This document shows, in pieces, positions 19,035 through 26,848 of a DNA stretch of 33,086 nt (position 1 is its first letter; each line of letters opens with the position of its first letter). The notes below the pieces were generated by a model, which ran no database searches, was not told where the DNA came from, and worked only from the letters and a program-made list of their open reading frames with translations. Both the position numbers and the translations under genes were made by a program. The stretch lies in assembly GCF_014230355.1 (NCBI RefSeq), contig NZ_JACLAX010000025.1, positions 1-33,086 of the forward strand. Reading direction: 5' to 3'. This DNA comes from Novosphingobium piscinae. Its GTDB lineage: Bacteria > Pseudomonadota > Alphaproteobacteria > Sphingomonadales > Sphingomonadaceae.

Positions 19035-20077
19035 GCCTTGACCCCCGCCCCGCGGACCGGCGCCGCCGCCGGATCGAGCGGCCAGCGCGGGCGCGCCGCG
19101 ACGTCGAGCGGATCGCCCGCGCCCGGCCCGCCCTGGACGGCGATCCGCTCCAGACCGGCCCAGGCGATCATCGCCGCATTGTCGGTGCACAACGCCAGAG
19201 GCGGGGCGACGAAGCGCAGCTGCGCCGCCGCGGCGAGCGCCTCGAGCGCGCCGCGCAGCGCCTGGTTGGCGGCCACCCCACCCGCCACGACCAGCGCGCC
19301 CACCGGCCCGGCCAGGGCCAGCGCCCGGCGGGTGCGGTCGATCACGCAGTCGATCGCGGCCTGCTGGAAGGCGGCCGCGATATCGGCATCGGCGTGGATC
19401 CCGGCCTCGCGGGCCCGCAGGACCGCGCTCTTCAGCCCGGCAAAGGAGAAATGCGGCTCGGCGGTCCCGAGCAGTGGCCGCGGCAGCGGCACCCGACCGG
19501 CGTCGCCCTGCCGGGCCAGCCGCTCGACCGCTGGTCCGCCCGGATAGCCGAGGCCGAGCACCTTGGCGGTCTTGTCGAAGGCCTCGCCCAGCGCGTCGTC
19601 GATCGTCGTGCCGAGCCGGCGGTAGCGGCCAACGCCCTCGACCAGCAGGAGCTGGCAGTGTCCGCCCGAGGCGAGCAACAGCAGGTAGGGGAAGGCGAGA
19701 TCCGGATCGGCCAGCCGCGGCGACAGCGCATGGCCTTCCAGGTGATTGATCGCCAGCAGCGGCCGGTCGGTCGCCATGGCCAGCGCCTTGGCGGTCACCA
19801 GCCCGACCATCACCCCGCCAATCAGCCCCGGCCCGGCAGTGGCCGCGATCGCGTCGACCGCGTCGAGCGTGAGCCCGGCATCGCCCAGCGTGGCCGCGAT
19901 CAGCGGCGCGATGCGATCGGCATGGGCGCGCGCCGCGATCTCGGGCACGACCCCGCCATAGGGCCGGTGGGCCTCATCCTGCGAGGCGATCCGCTGCGCC
20001 AGGATCGTCCGGTCGGCGCAGACCAGCGCCGCCGCCGTCTCGTCGCAGGAAGACTCTATGCCGAGTACAAGCATCAT
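19031..20077 (-). CDS. tsaD: tRNA N6-adenosine threonylcarbamoyltransferase TsaD
   Basis: TsaD, with TsaB and TsaE, transfers threonylcarbamoyl to A37 of tRNAs that read ANN codons. The 348-residue product opens MMLVLGIESSCDETAAAL, the ASKHA-fold phosphate loop, and has the metal-binding HxExH-type motif in INHLEGHALSPR (residues about 112-123). Other blocks are GGVVPEIAARAH, AATAGPGLIGGVMVGL, FSFAGLKSAVL and VVAGGVAANQALR. The start uses either of two adjacent ATGs after AGGGGAAGCCGGG. It is divergent from hemC across only 43 bases, so the two promoters must overlap or lie inside that space. Confidence 0.98.
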   Translation of the reverse strand: MMLVLGIESSCDETAAALVCADRTILAQRIASQDEAHRPYGGVVPEIAARAHADRIAPLIAATLGDAGLTLDAVDAIAATAGPGLIGGVMVGLVTAKALAMATDRPLLAINHLEGHALSPRLADPDLAFPYLLLLASGGHCQLLLVEGVGRYRRLGTTIDDALGEAFDKTAKVLGLGYPGGPAVERLARQGDAGRVPLPRPLLGTAEPHFSFAGLKSAVLRAREAGIHADADIAAAFQQAAIDCVIDRTRRALALAGPVGALVVAGGVAANQALRGALEALAAAAQLRFVAPPLALCTDNAAMIAWAGLERIAVQGGPGAGDPLDVAARPRWPLDPAAAPVRGAGVKA

Positions 20078-20120
20078 CCCGGCTTCCCCTGAAGCACATT
20101 GGCGACTAGCACAACCCGCC

Positions 20121-21068
20121 ATGACCGCTTCGCTTGACCGCTCGCCCCCGTCCCCGCCGCTGCGCCTCGGCACGCGCCGCTCCCCGCTCGCCATGGCCCA
20201 GGCCGAAGAAACCCGCGACCGGCTTTGCGCCGCGCACGGCTGGACCCCGGAGGCGATCACGATCGTCCCGGTCACCGCGAGCGGCGACCGCATCCTCGAT
20301 CGCCCGCTGGCCGAAATCGGCGGCAAGGCGCTGTGGACCAAGGAGCTCGATGCCTGGCTGCTCGACGGCGAGATCGACTTTGCGGTCCATTCGCTCAAGG
20401 ACGTCGAAACAATCCGTCCGGCCGGCATCGCCTTTGCCGCGATCCTCCCGCGCGAGGATGTGCGCGACGTGCTGGTCGGCGCGGAATCGATCGCCGCCCT
20501 GCCGCCGGGTGCGCGCGTCGGCACCAGTGCGCCGCGCCGCGCCGCGCAGCTGCTCCATGCCCGGCCGGACTGCACCGTGGTGCCGTTTCGCGGCAATGTC
20601 GCCACGCGGCTGGGCAAGCTGGCCGCCGGCGAGGCCGATGCGACGCTGCTGGCAGCCGCCGGGCTCAACCGGCTGGGCGAGAGCGCAGTGGGGCAACCGC
20701 TCGACGTGGACAGCTGGCTGCCGGCCCCGGGCCAGGGCGCCATCGCGATCGAATGCCGCGCCGGCGATGCACGGATCGCCGGGCTGCTCGCCGCGATCGA
20801 CGATGCCCCGAGCCGGGCCGCGGTGCTGGCCGAGCGCGCCCTGCTGGCCGCGCTGGGCGGCAATTGCCACAGCCCGGTCGCCGTGTTGACCCGCCCCGCC
20901 GAGGAGGCGCTGGTCATGACTGCCGCGCTGTTCAGCCCCGACGGCGCCGACCGGGTGGAGGCCACCGCGCGCTTCGCCCCGGGCGATCTCGACGCCCCGG
21001 CGCGGCTGGCCGACACGCTGCTCGCCCAGGCCCCGGCCACGATCACGGCCCATTTCGCCGGACGCTAG
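20121..21068 (+). CDS. hemC: Hydroxymethylbilane synthase (porphobilinogen deaminase)
   Basis: HemC joins four porphobilinogens into the linear tetrapyrrole hydroxymethylbilane for haem and related pigments. The 315-residue product has the family blocks LRLGTRRSPLAMAQAEE (residues about 14-30), FAVHSLKDVE, VGTSAPRRAAQLL and the dipyrromethane-cofactor Cys in ALGGNCHSPVAVL (near residue 250). I use ATG 20121; the 21 upstream codons overlap the tsaD start region and are not conserved in style. No ribosome site is seen before the ATG, so the message may have little or no leader. hemD follows seven bases after its stop. Confidence 0.97.
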   Translation: MTASLDRSPPSPPLRLGTRRSPLAMAQAEETRDRLCAAHGWTPEAITIVPVTASGDRILDRPLAEIGGKALWTKELDAWLLDGEIDFAVHSLKDVETIRPAGIAFAAILPREDVRDVLVGAESIAALPPGARVGTSAPRRAAQLLHARPDCTVVPFRGNVATRLGKLAAGEADATLLAAAGLNRLGESAVGQPLDVDSWLPAPGQGAIAIECRAGDARIAGLLAAIDDAPSRAAVLAERALLAALGGNCHSPVAVLTRPAEEALVMTAALFSPDGADRVEATARFAPGDLDAPARLADTLLAQAPATITAHFAGR

Positions 21069-21075
21069 GCGGCGC

Positions 21076-21765
21076 ATGGCCCCGCTGATCGTAATCCGGC
21101 CCGAGCCCGGCACGGCCGCCACGGTGGCGGCCGCCGCCGCGCTCGGACTGGAGGCGATCGGCTGTCCGCTGTTCGAGGTGGTGCCGCGCGCCTGGGCGCT
21201 GCCCGTAGCAGACGCGCACGATGCCCTGCTGGTGGGGAGCGCCAACGTGTTCCGGATGGCCGGGGCGGACCTCGCCGCGCTGCGCCACCTCCCGGTCCAT
21301 GCCGTGGGAGCGACCACCGCGACGGCGGCGCGGGCGGCGGGCTTTGCGGTGGCTGCGACCGGCACGGGCGGCCTGCAGGCGGTGCTCGACGGCATAGCCC
21401 CGGAGACCCGGCTGCTGCGTCTGGCCGGGGCCGAGCGGGTCAGCCTGGTGCCGCCGCCCGGCGTCACCGTGAGCGACCGGGTGGTCTACGCCAGCGAGGC
21501 GCGCGCGCTGCCGCCCGCACTGGTGGCGCGGCTGGCCGCTCCGGCGGTGATCGCGCTCCATTCGGCCGAGGCAGCGCGCCACTTCGCCGCTGAGTGCACC
21601 CGCTGCGGGCTGGCGCGCGCGCACTTGGGGCTGGTCACGATCGGACCGCGCGCCAGCGAAGCCGCCGGCACGGGCTGGGCCGCGGTGGTCGCGGCCGACA
21701 TGCCCGCCGAAGCGCCGCTGCTGGCGAAGGCGCGCGACTTGTGCCACACCCTCGGCGGGGATTGA
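21076..21765 (+). CDS. hemD: Uroporphyrinogen-III synthase
   Basis: HemD closes and inverts ring D of hydroxymethylbilane to make uroporphyrinogen III. HemD sequences diverge strongly, so the call depends both on the fold pattern and on position right after hemC. Visible features are IVIRPEPGTAATVAAAAALG at the N-terminus, ALLVGSANVFRMAG (the family's SxxAV/SANxxR helix), VHAVGATTATAARAAGF and, in the second domain, AVIALHSAEAARHFA and LGLVTIGPRASEAA. The length of 229 residues is normal. It begins seven bases after hemC and is followed within 15 bases by the membrane protein, forming a three-gene operon. Confidence 0.92.
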   Translation: MAPLIVIRPEPGTAATVAAAAALGLEAIGCPLFEVVPRAWALPVADAHDALLVGSANVFRMAGADLAALRHLPVHAVGATTATAARAAGFAVAATGTGGLQAVLDGIAPETRLLRLAGAERVSLVPPPGVTVSDRVVYASEARALPPALVARLAAPAVIALHSAEAARHFAAECTRCGLARAHLGLVTIGPRASEAAGTGWAAVVAADMPAEAPLLAKARDLCHTLGGD

Positions 21766-21779
21766 GGACCAGCGCACCG

Positions 21780-22709
21780 ATGGCCGACGATTACAGCTAC
21801 CGCACCTCTGCCAGCGCCGCCGCGGCGCCGCGCTCCGGCGTGCGCACCCGCGCGGTGATCGGCACCGCAATACTGGCCTTCCTCGTTGGCGGCGGAGCGG
21901 TTGGCTATGCCCTGTGGCAGGGGCTGGTGCCGCCCACCCTGATGCCGCCCGCCGCGGTGGTCGCCAAGGCCGAAGGACCCGCCGTGCCGGTGCGCGCTCC
22001 GGCCGCCAGCCCCGATCCTGCCGCGCTGGCCGCACGCCAGGATGCGCTCGAGGTGCGCGCCGCGGCCCTGGCCGAGCGGCTCGACTCGCTCCAACTGATG
22101 GCCGGGGCCGCGGCAGGCAACGCGGCGCGGGCCGAAGCCCTGCTGGTCGCCCTCGCCGCCCGCCGCGCACTCGACCGCGGTACCGCACTCGGCCTGCTCG
22201 AGGACCAGTTGCGGCTGCGCTTCGGCAACAGCCAGCCCAACGCGGTGGCAACCGTGATCGACGCCGCGCGCGAGCCGGTCACGCTCGCCCAGCTGGTCGC
22301 CGGGCTCGACGATCTGGCCCCCACCCTGACCACACCGCCCGCCGCGGCCGGATCGTGGGATCGACTCAAGGCCGAGCTGGCCGGACTGTTCGTGATCCGG
22401 CGCGCCTCCGCGCCGACGCCCGAGCCCACCGCGATCCTGCGGCGCGCGCGGATCCTGCTGGAGGAAGGGCGCAGCGCCGACGCCATGGCCGAGGTCCGCC
22501 GCCTCCCCGGCGCGCCCGGTGCCGCCGCCTGGCTGGCCGCGGTGCGCCGCTACGACGGCGCGCGCCGCGCGCTCGACGTGCTGGAGACCGCGGCGCTGAT
22601 CGAACCGCGCGGGCTGCGCGATGCCAAGGGAGCCGCGGTCGGGACCACGCCGGCGCGGGCGCCGGCCGAGGGGGCCGCCACGCCGGTCCCCACGGCTCCG
22701 GCCGGCTGA
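21780..22709 (+). CDS. Mitofilin/HemX-like inner-membrane protein (COG4223-type)
   Basis: The 309-residue protein has a short cytoplasmic N-terminus, one membrane helix (VIGTAILAFLVGGGAVGYAL, residues about 26-45), an Ala-rich coiled-coil-like stretch (AARQDALEVRAAALAERLDS) and an alpha-helical C-terminal domain with AILRRARILLEEGRSADAMA. This layout matches the alphaproteobacterial mitofilin-domain proteins that regularly follow hemC-hemD and are related to mitochondrial Mic60, which shapes inner membranes. The call is based on layout and context, not on a catalytic motif. It ends seven bases from the facing DUF1737 gene. Confidence 0.75.
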   Translation: MADDYSYRTSASAAAAPRSGVRTRAVIGTAILAFLVGGGAVGYALWQGLVPPTLMPPAAVVAKAEGPAVPVRAPAASPDPAALAARQDALEVRAAALAERLDSLQLMAGAAAGNAARAEALLVALAARRALDRGTALGLLEDQLRLRFGNSQPNAVATVIDAAREPVTLAQLVAGLDDLAPTLTTPPAAAGSWDRLKAELAGLFVIRRASAPTPEPTAILRRARILLEEGRSADAMAEVRRLPGAPGAAAWLAAVRRYDGARRALDVLETAALIEPRGLRDAKGAAVGTTPARAPAEGAATPVPTAPAG

Positions 22710-22716
22710 GCCGCGA

Positions 22717-22917
22717 TCACTTCACCACGTCGGCCTCGTGCCAGACCACGGCCTGCGCCACCTTGATGCAGTCCATCCCGCCGTCGTAGGTGATCGATGG
22801 CGAACCGTAGAGCCGCCAGCCCTGCGCCAGCGCCTCGGACACGCGCTCGCAGAAGGCGCGGTCGTCCTTGCCGGTGAGCAGGCGATAGATCGGGCGGTCG
22901 TCGGGGGTCTGGTGCAT
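22717..22917 (-). CDS. DUF1737 small protein
   Basis: The 66-residue protein reads MHQTPDDRPIYRLLTGKDDR, then AFCERVSEALAQGWRLYGSP, ending in a short strand with IKVAQAVVWHEADV. A pattern with YRLLTG..D..F...V...L..GW.LYGSP is that of DUF1737, a domain of unknown function often found in small stand-alone proteins. GGAGGG lies 13 bases before the ATG, rather far. The longer frame upstream runs through the GFA remnant in another phase and is not supported. It is the last gene on the strand that carries bamE-hslV-hslU. Confidence 0.85.
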   Translation of the reverse strand: MHQTPDDRPIYRLLTGKDDRAFCERVSEALAQGWRLYGSPSITYDGGMDCIKVAQAVVWHEADVVK

Positions 22918-22967
22918 GGCGGCAATCAAGCCCTCCGCAGGGGGTGCTGTCAACCGCGTCGGCCGGA

Positions 22968-23078
22968 CTAGCCGGGATGGCGGGCAAACCCGGGGCGGTG
23001 GCACAGGCTGACGGGTTGCGGCGCCCCGCTGACCCTGAAGCGCACGGCGCAGCACTGGCACCCTTCCTCATGCTGCAC
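22968..23078 (-). pseudogene. Remnant of a GFA-domain (CENP-V/glutathione-dependent formaldehyde-activating) gene
   Basis: Starting at GTG 23078 the frame reads VQHEEGCQCCAVRFRVSGAP and continues QPVSLCHRPGFARHPG before a stop. Intact GFA proteins begin with GGCxCGAVRYxVxGxP followed by SLCHCxxCRR, zinc ligands included. Here the CxC is present, but CHC has become CHR, the next Cys is Phe, and the frame stops where about 90 more residues should follow. The segment sits between hslU and the DUF1737 gene. I judge it a decayed fragment; a functional 36-residue peptide is unlikely. Confidence 0.6.
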
Positions 23079-23136
23079 GACCGACCCCCGTTCGCGGCGA
23101 ACCCAGGGCCGCGCACGGAGCATCGCAAGAACGCCG

Positions 23137-24438
23137 CTAGAGGATGTACTTGCTGAGATCGGCATTGCGCGCCAGCCCGTCGAGCCGGGTCCGGACATAG
23201 GCCGCGTCAATGGTCACGGTCTCACCGGCGCGGTCCTCGGCCTCGAAGCTGAGCTCCTCGAGCAGCTTCTCCATCACCGTCTGAAGCCGCCGCGCGCCGA
23301 TGTTCTCGACCGTCTCGTTGACCTGCGCAGCAATGCGCGCCACCTCGCGGACGGCCTCGGGGGTGAAATCGATGGTCACCTGCTCAGTGCCCAGCAGGGC
23401 CTTGTACTGGGTAACCAGATTGGCCCGGGTCTCGGCGAGGATACGGACGAAGTCGTCCTCGGTCAGGCCCTGCAGCTCGACCCGGATCGGCAGGCGGCCC
23501 TGCAGTTCGGGCAGCATGTCGCTGGGCTTGGCGACGTGGAATGCGCCCGAGGCGATGAACAGCACGTGGTCGGTCTTCATCGGCCCGTACTTGGTCGCCA
23601 CGGTGGTGCCCTCGATCAGCGGCAGCAGATCGCGCTGCACGCCTTCGCGGCTGACCGAGCCGCCGCGCACGTCGCTGACCGCGATCTTGTCGATCTCGTC
23701 CAGGAACACGATGCCGTTGGTCTCGGCATTGAGCAGCGCGACGCGGGCGACGTCGTCCTGGTCCATGCGCTTCTCGGCCTCCTCGTCGACCAGCTTGTCC
23801 CAGGCATCGGGCACCTTGAGCTTGCGCCGCTTGAGCGGGCTGCGGCCCATCGCCTTGCTCATCATGTCGGACAGGTTGATCATGCCGACATTGCCCGGCA
23901 TTCCCGGCAGCTCGAAGGGTGCAGCCGGGGTATCTTCGACCTCGATCTCGACCTCGACGTCGTTCATCGCGTTCTCGACGATGCGCTGGCGGAAGCTCTC
24001 GCGGGTCGCCTCGCTGGCCCCGTCGCCGACCAGGGCGCGCAGCAGGCGGTCCATCGCCGCCTTGCTGGCGGCCTCGCGCACCGCTTCGCGGCGGCGCTCC
24101 TTCTCGAGCCGGATCGCCTCCTCAGCAAGGTCGCGAGCGATCTGCTCGACGTCGCGGCCGACATAGCCGACCTCGGTGAACTTGGTCGCCTCGACCTTGA
24201 CGAACGGGGCGTCGGCCAGCTTCGCGAGACGGCGGCTGATCTCGGTCTTGCCGCAGCCCGTGGGCCCGATCATCAGGATGTTCTTGGGGGTTACCTCGTC
24301 GCGCAGCTCGGGCGACAGGCGCTGCCGGCGCCAGCGGTTGCGCAGCGCGACGGCGACGGCCTTCTTGGCCTCATGCTGGCCGATGATGTGCTCGTCGAGC
24401 GCGGCGACGATCGCCTTGGGGGTGAGGGAGTCTTTCAT
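23137..24438 (-). CDS. hslU: ATP-dependent protease ATPase subunit HslU
   Basis: HslU is the AAA+ unfoldase ring that feeds proteins into the HslV peptidase in the cytosol. The 433-residue protein has Walker A in GPTGCGKTEISRRLA (residues about 58-72), the pore motif GYVGRD, Walker B in GIVFLDEIDKIA, sensor segment ELQGRLPIRVEL and the C-terminal anchor ending DLSKYIL, which docks into HslV. The intermediate I-domain (about 110-230) is present. I use ATG 24438 after GGAGAAGGAA; a GTG just before it is also possible. It follows hslV by 43 bases holding a hairpin. Confidence 0.98.
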   Translation of the reverse strand: MKDSLTPKAIVAALDEHIIGQHEAKKAVAVALRNRWRRQRLSPELRDEVTPKNILMIGPTGCGKTEISRRLAKLADAPFVKVEATKFTEVGYVGRDVEQIARDLAEEAIRLEKERRREAVREAASKAAMDRLLRALVGDGASEATRESFRQRIVENAMNDVEVEIEVEDTPAAPFELPGMPGNVGMINLSDMMSKAMGRSPLKRRKLKVPDAWDKLVDEEAEKRMDQDDVARVALLNAETNGIVFLDEIDKIAVSDVRGGSVSREGVQRDLLPLIEGTTVATKYGPMKTDHVLFIASGAFHVAKPSDMLPELQGRLPIRVELQGLTEDDFVRILAETRANLVTQYKALLGTEQVTIDFTPEAVREVARIAAQVNETVENIGARRLQTVMEKLLEELSFEAEDRAGETVTIDAAYVRTRLDGLARNADLSKYIL

Positions 24439-24451
24439 CACAATTCCTTCT

Positions 24452-24473
24452 CCCCTCCCGCAAGCGGAAGGGG
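24452..24473 (-). repeat. Palindromic hairpin in the hslV-hslU spacer
   Basis: The 22-base sequence CCCCTTCCGCTTGCGGGAGG plus GG (minus strand) folds into a stem with a single mismatch and a short loop. It fills most of the gap between hslV and hslU, and the hslU ribosome site begins right after it. It resembles a dispersed CCTCCCGCTTGCGGGAGG-type sphingomonad repeat and could adjust the HslU:HslV ratio. Confidence 0.6.
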
Positions 24474-24481
24474 ACAGACGG

Positions 24482-25039
24482 TCAAATGCTTTCCACGGTC
24501 ACCCGGTCATTGGTGAACACGCAGATATCGGCCGCCACCTGCATGGCCTTGCGGGCGATGGTCTCAGCGTCGTTTTCATAGGCGTCGAGCGCGCGGGCCG
24601 CGGCGAGCGCATAGTTGCCGCCCGAGCCGATCGCCGTGATGCCGCCTTCAGGCTCCAGCACGTCGCCGTTGCCGGTCAGGACCAGCAGGGTCTCGGCATC
24701 GGCCACGATCATCAGCGCTTCCAGATTGCGCAAGTACTTGTCGGTGCGCCAGTCCTTGGCCAGTTCCACCGCGGCGCGCATGAGTTGGCCGCGATGCTGC
24801 TCCAGCTTGCGTTCGAGGCGTTCGAACAGGGTGAAGGCATCGGCCGTGGCGCCGGCGAACCCGGCAATCACCTTGCTGTCGCCGATCCGCCGGACCTTGC
24901 GGGCATTGGGCTTCATCACCGTATTGCCCATGGAGACCTGCCCGTCGCCGGCGATGACCGTGCGGCCGTTCTTCTTCACCCCGATGATGGTGGTGCCGTG
25001 CCACTGGATCAGGCCGTGGCTCGCCCTGCTGTCGTTCAT
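24482..25039 (-). CDS. hslV: ATP-dependent protease peptidase subunit HslV
   Basis: HslV is the proteasome-beta-like threonine peptidase that degrades proteins unfolded by HslU. The 185-residue product has the catalytic Thr in WHGTTIIGVKKNGRTVIAGD (Thr after HG, exposed by N-terminal processing near residue 16) and family blocks GQVSMGNTVMK, KVIAGFAGATADAFTLFERL and ITAIGSGGNYALAAARAL. The N-terminal extension of about 15 residues before the Thr is longer than in E. coli but usual in alphaproteobacteria. It lies 45 bases downstream of bamE and upstream of hslU on the same strand. Confidence 0.98.
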   Translation of the reverse strand: MNDSRASHGLIQWHGTTIIGVKKNGRTVIAGDGQVSMGNTVMKPNARKVRRIGDSKVIAGFAGATADAFTLFERLERKLEQHRGQLMRAAVELAKDWRTDKYLRNLEALMIVADAETLLVLTGNGDVLEPEGGITAIGSGGNYALAAARALDAYENDAETIARKAMQVAADICVFTNDRVTVESI

Positions 25040-25084
25040 GCCGGGCGATATGGGAACCGCCGCGGCAGGATCAAGCGCCGAAGC

Positions 25085-25585
25085 TCAGCTGCCGTTCGGT
25101 CCGGTGCCGGTGTTGCCGCCCTGTGCCGGACCACCCATGCCGGCCGCGCCGACCGCGCCGATGTTGCCGAACAGGTCCTCAAGGAAGCTGCGGTCGCGGC
25201 CGAGCGTCGGGGTCTTGTGCCCATCGGGATCGAGCCGGACAACCTTTTCTACCCCGCGCTTGTCGATGCCGCTGACATTGCCGGCATCGTCGAAGGTGAT
25301 GCGCAGGATCGTCTGCTGCTTGGGCTGCGGGCGGGTGAAGGCCGCCTGGCGGGTATCGATCGAGACGTAGTACCAGGCCGGCGCGCCGAACTGCGCAACG
25401 AAGGTCGGCCGGCCCAGCGTGCGCTCGACCGAGAGCTTGTTGTCCACCCCGGGCTGGACCGAATCGATCAGCGCCTGGTCGATCAGGTAGCCGCGATGAT
25501 CCTGGATCGAGGAGCAGCCGGCGAGTGCCGCCAGCACTGCCCCGCCCATCACCAGCCGTGAGAAGACCTGCATGTTCACCCGCAT
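25085..25585 (-). CDS. bamE: Outer-membrane assembly lipoprotein BamE (SmpA/OmlA)
   Basis: BamE is a small lipoprotein of the BAM complex that inserts beta-barrels into the outer membrane. The 166-residue product begins with a lipoprotein signal ending in VLAALAGCSS, then the SmpA/OmlA domain: GVDNKLSVERTLGRPTFVAQ, WYYVSIDTRQAAF and QTILRITFDDAGNVSGIDK. The C-terminal Gly/Ala-rich tail (GAVGAAGMGGPAQGGNTGTG) is longer than in E. coli and typical of this order. Start choice is open: MRVNMQVFS at 25585 follows AGGGTGCGCAAGG, while the second Met at 25573 would also retain the signal. It shares a 183-base divergent gap with the cytochrome chaperone gene. Confidence 0.9.
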   Translation of the reverse strand: MRVNMQVFSRLVMGGAVLAALAGCSSIQDHRGYLIDQALIDSVQPGVDNKLSVERTLGRPTFVAQFGAPAWYYVSIDTRQAAFTRPQPKQQTILRITFDDAGNVSGIDKRGVEKVVRLDPDGHKTPTLGRDRSFLEDLFGNIGAVGAAGMGGPAQGGNTGTGPNGS

Positions 25586-25768
25586 CCTTGCGCACCCTGT
25601 CCCTTGGCCCCATGGCCGGGAGGGCCGGTTGCCAAGCGCCGGCAACCGCCTATATCGCAGCCAGCCTTAGGGCGCCCGGCACGAACCCGCAAGGACGCTT
25701 GGCGCGCGGCACTTGAATCGGCCGTGAACGGCTGAGGCTCAAGCAACCCTGTCGAGAAAGACTGGCGC

Positions 25769-26305
25769 ATGGCGTTCCTCTCCCACCTGTTCAAGTCGCG
25801 CAACGACGATCGCGCTCCGTACCGGCCGCTGTGGCACCGCATCGTCGAACTGGCCCGCGATCCGCGCTGGTTCGCCCCGGCGGCGCGGGATGGCGGCGGG
25901 ATCGCCGACACCGTGGCGGGCCGGTTCGACACGATCACCCTGGTGCTCTGCGCCGCGCTGCTGCGGATGGAGCGCGAGCCCGCGCTGATGACCCCGTCGG
26001 TGCGGGTGACCGAGCTGTTCGTCGACGACATGGATGGCCAGCTGCGCGAGAGCGGCGTGGGCGATCTGGTGGTGGGCAAGCACATCGGCCGGCTGATGAG
26101 CGTGCTCGGCGGCCGGCTCGGCGCGCTGCGCGAGGCGCTGGCCGCGGCCGATCCGGCGGCGCTCGAGGAGGCCATCGCCCGCAATGTGACACTGGGCGAA
26201 GACGGCCGCCCCGCGCGAATCGCCGCCCTGCTGCGCGGCCTCGCGGGCAGCCTCGCGCAGGTGTCGGCCGAGGATCTGCTCGCCGCGCGGATCACTCTGC
26301 CGTGA
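25769..26305 (+). CDS. Ubiquinol-cytochrome c chaperone (CBP3/UQCC1 family)
   Basis: CBP3-type chaperones help assemble cytochrome b into the bc1 complex. The 178-residue product shows the family pattern: LWHRIVELARDPRWFAPAAR, DTVAGRFDTITLVLCAALLR, VRVTELFVDDMDGQLRESGV and VGDLVVGKHIGRLMSVLGGR. The family is found in mitochondria and alphaproteobacteria, so it supports the taxon call. The start is MAFLSHLFKSRNDD. Its stop overlaps the GTG of the DUF177 gene (GTGA), so the pair is probably coupled. Confidence 0.93.
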   Translation: MAFLSHLFKSRNDDRAPYRPLWHRIVELARDPRWFAPAARDGGGIADTVAGRFDTITLVLCAALLRMEREPALMTPSVRVTELFVDDMDGQLRESGVGDLVVGKHIGRLMSVLGGRLGALREALAAADPAALEEAIARNVTLGEDGRPARIAALLRGLAGSLAQVSAEDLLAARITLP

Positions 26306-26832
26306 GCCTCGCGGCCGACCGCCCGGAGTTCAGCCGGATGATCGACCTGCGCCAGATCGGCGCGGCGCCGCTGGACCTGGTCGCCGATGCCGCGGAATGC
26401 GGCGCGCTCGCCGCGCGGTTCGATCTGGTCGCGATCGAGCGGCTCGAGGCACGGGTGTCCCTCGTGGCCGAGGATGCCACCGTGACCGCCAGCGGCACAC
26501 TGCGCGCCGCCTGGATCCAGTCCTGCGCGGTTTCGGGCGAGGACCTGCCGCAGGCGACCGAGGAGCCCCTGGCGCTGCGCTTCGTCCCCGCCACCGACGA
26601 TCCGGCGCCCGACAGCGAGATCGAGCTGACCGCCGACGACTGCGACGACATTCCCTACAGCGGGACCCAGTTCGATCTGGGCGAGGCGATCGCCCAGTCG
26701 CTCGGGCTGGCGATCGATCCCTTCGCCTGTGGCCCCCAGGCCGAGGCCGCCCGGCGCGCCGCCGGGATTCTGCCGGAGGAAGCCACCGGCGCCTTTGCCG
26801 GGCTGGCCGCGCTCAAGCTGGGCAAGGACTGA
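26302..26832 (+). CDS. DUF177 (YceD) protein, large-subunit rRNA accumulation factor family
   Basis: YceD/DUF177 proteins are needed for accumulation of 23S rRNA in E. coli and plants; the mechanism is poorly known. The 176-residue product shows the alphaproteobacterial form: PEFSRMIDLRQIG, LVAIERLEARVSLVAED, ASGTLRAAWIQSCAVSGEDL (with the conserved Cys) and DLGEAIAQSLGLAIDPF. I take GTG 26302, overlapping the preceding stop, because PEFSR is the usual N-terminus and lies just inside; the ATG at 26338 would remove it. The classical neighbours rpmF and plsX are absent; a metallopeptidase gene faces it after 16 bases. Confidence 0.88.
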   Translation: MSLAADRPEFSRMIDLRQIGAAPLDLVADAAECGALAARFDLVAIERLEARVSLVAEDATVTASGTLRAAWIQSCAVSGEDLPQATEEPLALRFVPATDDPAPDSEIELTADDCDDIPYSGTQFDLGEAIAQSLGLAIDPFACGPQAEAARRAAGILPEEATGAFAGLAALKLGKD

Positions 26833-26848
26833 CCCGGCCCCGCGCCGC

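Noticed and set aside
21780..22709. Calling the gene after hemD a haem-synthesis enzyme (HemX/HemY)
   Set aside because: No SAM-binding or TPR pattern is clear; the layout fits a mitofilin-like membrane protein better.
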